Below, one piece after another: positions 12,316-14,297 of a stretch of 14,297 bases of DNA (position 1 is its first letter; each line of letters starts with the position of its first letter). The notes beneath the pieces were generated by a model that saw only the letters and a list, made by a program, of their open reading frames with translations, was not told where the DNA came from and ran no database searches. The translations under genes were made by a program, and so were the position numbers. This DNA comes from Bacteroidaceae bacterium (GTDB taxonomy: Bacteria > Bacteroidota > Bacteroidia > Bacteroidales > Bacteroidaceae). The stretch is from contig JAEDMP010000064.1 of NCBI GenBank assembly GCA_016302965.1, forward strand, positions 1 through 14,297, written 5' to 3'.

Positions 12316-14297
12316 ATGGGTATCAGATTAAATAAAGTATTGACAGAACTGAATATAGGACTTCAAACGGCTGTTGAATTCCTGAAAAACAAAAGAGGAC
12401 TCGGAGATATCAATGACGAAGCCAACCTCAGCACGAAAATCAGTGACGAACAGTATAAGGCACTGGTGAACGAGTTTAAGGTGGACAAGGACATCAAGAA
12501 CGAGGCCGAACGGATTTTTGCGAAGAAGAACAAAGAGAAAAAGGCCGAAAAGAAGGTGACCAAGGCAGAAGACCTGCTCGAACAGAGACCCACCTACAAG
12601 CCACTCGGAAAAATCGACCTTGACCAGGTGGGACGTGCCTCGGCCATCCCCGCATCTGCTACCCCCAAACAGCAAGAGAAGGAGGCGGCTGCAAGCACCT
12701 CTGCAGACAATGTGCAGGCTGAAGCCCGCATAAAAGCAGAAAACAAAGCTCCTGAAGCCGGGCAGCCACAGTCTGACAAGAACTCCGACCCTGTTGAGAA
12801 CAAGACTGACAGCAAGAATAACAAAATATTTCACGACAATCGCCGGCCCCAGACCGAGGCTGACACCACAACGACTGCCGACCTTGAATCAAAAGCCCCT
12901 GCTGCTAAGACGGAAAACAAAACCGCCAACCATGACAACAATGGACCGGTGATAGCACAGGCTGCCAAAGATGACAATGGGAAAAAACAGGAAAAAGAAT
13001 TCACGGAGTCTGCCAGACAACAGGAGGGGGCAGGCAAGGAGTCGAAAGAAGTATCTCCAAACAAACCCGAAAATAAACAGGAAGTGAAAAAGGAAAACCC
13101 GAAGACAGCCGAAGCTGCCCCTGGCAGTGGCGAACATGCCGAAGCTGTAGAGAAAGTGCAAAACAGTGAAAGCCCACGCATCTTTACCCTCAAGAGTGAG
13201 TCTAAACTCGCTCCCAAAGTGAACGTGCTCGGAAAAATTGACCTCGATGCGCTCAACCAGAGCACACGCCCCAAAAAGAAATCCAAGGAGGAGCGAAAGA
13301 AGGAACGTGAAGAAAAAGCCCAACAGCAGCGTGGAGGAAACGAGCGCAAAAAGAGAGTGCGCATCGGGAAAGAACGTGTCGACATTGAAGCCGCTGCACA
13401 ACAGCAGGGCGGAGGCAAGAAGAAGAACAAGGGCAACAACCAGGGTGGAAACAACAACCAGGGAGGACGGCACCCCGAGAATGTGAATGCCGACAACCAG
13501 GGTGGCAAGCGTAACCGCAAAAACCGCAACCAGCCCAAACCTGTTGAAGTGAGTGAGGAGGATGTGGCACGCCAGGTAAAGGAGACGCTCGCAAGACTCA
13601 CTACCAAGAGCCAGAACAAGAAGGGTGCAAAATACCGTCGTGAGAAGCGTGAGGCAGTGCAGGAGCGTCTCAACGAGGAGATGCAGGAGCAGGCAGCAGA
13701 GAGCAAGACGCTGAAACTCACCGAGTTTGTGACCGTAAGCGAACTTGCTACGATGATGAATGTGCCTGTCAATAAGGTCATCGGTACCTGTATGTCAGTG
13801 GGCATTATGGTGTCTATCAACCAGCGCCTCGATGCCGAGACCATCAATCTCGTGGCAGAAGAGTTCGGCTTCAAGACTGAATATGTGAGTGCAGAGGTGA
13901 GCGAGGCTATACAGGAAGAGGAGGACGATGAGAACGACCTCGTGCCCAGAGCACCCATCGTTACGGTGATGGGTCATGTGGACCATGGCAAGACCTCGCT
14001 GCTCGACCACATCCGCAACACCAATGTCATCGCCGGTGAGGCGGGTGGTATTACCCAGCACATCGGTGCCTACAATGTGAAACTCAAGGACGGACGCCGC
14101 ATCACCTTCCTTGACACACCAGGTCATGAGGCTTTTACGGCCATGCGTGCCCGTGGTGCCCAGGTGACCGATATCGCCATCATCATCATCGCCGCCGACG
14201 ACAGCGTGATGCCCACCACCAAGGAGGCCATCGCCCATGCCCAGGCTGCCAACGTGCCGATGGTGTTCGCCATCAACAAGATTGACAAGCCGGGAGC
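12316..14297 (+). CDS. infB: Translation initiation factor IF-2, N-terminal 660 residues, cut by the right window edge
   Basis: The frame is open from the ATG at 12316 to the window end (660 codons plus 2 bases). It starts with an IF-2 N-terminal domain (MGIRLNKVLTELNIGLQTAVEFL). A long Lys/Glu/Gln-rich linker follows, containing a Gly/Asn/Lys-rich patch (GGNNNQGG) near 375-400. A second conserved helical domain sits at about 470-515 (FVTVSELATMMNVPVNKVIG), and then the GTPase domain: G1 GHVDHGKT at 553-560, G2 GGITQH at 577-582, G3 DTPG at 600-603 and G4 NKID at 654-657. The rest of the GTPase domain and the domains that bind initiator tRNA lie beyond the window. IF-2 delivers fMet-tRNA to the 30S subunit. 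The extension before the G domain is long, as is usual in Bacteroidota. Confidence 0.97.
   Translation, partial: MGIRLNKVLTELNIGLQTAVEFLKNKRGLGDINDEANLSTKISDEQYKALVNEFKVDKDIKNEAERIFAKKNKEKKAEKKVTKAEDLLEQRPTYKPLGKIDLDQVGRASAIPASATPKQQEKEAAASTSADNVQAEARIKAENKAPEAGQPQSDKNSDPVENKTDSKNNKIFHDNRRPQTEADTTTTADLESKAPAAKTENKTANHDNNGPVIAQAAKDDNGKKQEKEFTESARQQEGAGKESKEVSPNKPENKQEVKKENPKTAEAAPGSGEHAEAVEKVQNSESPRIFTLKSESKLAPKVNVLGKIDLDALNQSTRPKKKSKEERKKEREEKAQQQRGGNERKKRVRIGKERVDIEAAAQQQGGGKKKNKGNNQGGNNNQGGRHPENVNADNQGGKRNRKNRNQPKPVEVSEEDVARQVKETLARLTTKSQNKKGAKYRREKREAVQERLNEEMQEQAAESKTLKLTEFVTVSELATMMNVPVNKVIGTCMSVGIMVSINQRLDAETINLVAEEFGFKTEYVSAEVSEAIQEEEDDENDLVPRAPIVTVMGHVDHGKTSLLDHIRNTNVIAGEAGGITQHIGAYNVKLKDGRRITFLDTPGHEAFTAMRARGAQVTDIAIIIIAADDSVMPTTKEAIAHAQAANVPMVFAINKIDKPG

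Noticed and set aside
12831..13958. Long open frame (375 codons) on the minus strand opposite infB
   Set aside because: It is antisense to the well-supported IF-2 frame; the Lys/Glu/Gln-rich coding strand leaves few antisense stops and gives a Ser/Leu/Phe/Arg-rich product with no recognisable domain.

Overview
The window looks like a chromosomal segment from a Bacteroidota member, most likely Prevotellaceae or a close relative. That is inference, and no marker in the window fixes the genus. The supporting signs are: repeated promoters of the Bacteroidota type (-33 TTTG, about 20 nt, -7 TAnnTTTG), A-rich leaders without clear Shine-Dalgarno sequences, a short NusA lacking C-terminal repeats, and an IF-2 with a very long charged N-terminal extension. 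Coding DNA is moderately GC-rich; the gaps are AT-rich.

Left edge (1-581): the start of an unidentified leftward gene with a well-formed promoter and a long leader. Next to it is an AT-rich gap holding an array of CCAACTGG motifs spaced exactly 22 bp apart.

Left two-thirds (582-8225, all leftward): six closely packed cell-envelope genes. In transcription order they are two adjacent LTA-synthase-like membrane phosphotransferases, an LpxL/HtrB-type lipid A acyltransferase, a WbbI/Gtf3-type glycosyltransferase, a WaaP/InaA-type lipopolysaccharide kinase, and a LicD-family phosphotransferase. Together they look like a module that acylates, glycosylates and phospho-decorates a surface glycolipid, probably LPS or lipooligosaccharide. 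An internal promoter precedes the second gene and moves its start inward from the longest open frame.

Divergence point (8226-8573): a tRNA-Asn(GTT) with a consensus promoter and a strong intrinsic terminator, transcribed leftward just upstream of the envelope genes. It is followed by the promoter region of the rightward genes.

Right third (8574-14297, rightward): an exported S41 carboxy-terminal processing protease, then the conserved rimP-nusA-infB operon; infB runs off the right edge just after the G4 motif of its GTPase domain. The rimP leader has a promoter embedded in an inverted repeat and, right after it, a strong intrinsic-terminator hairpin upstream of rimP. That arrangement suggests attenuation of the nusA operon and is the most interesting regulatory signal here.

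I see no CRISPR array, insertion sequence, phage gene or defence system. The most unusual items are the phased repeat array, the rimP leader, and the combination of three phospho-transfer chemistries in one envelope cluster.
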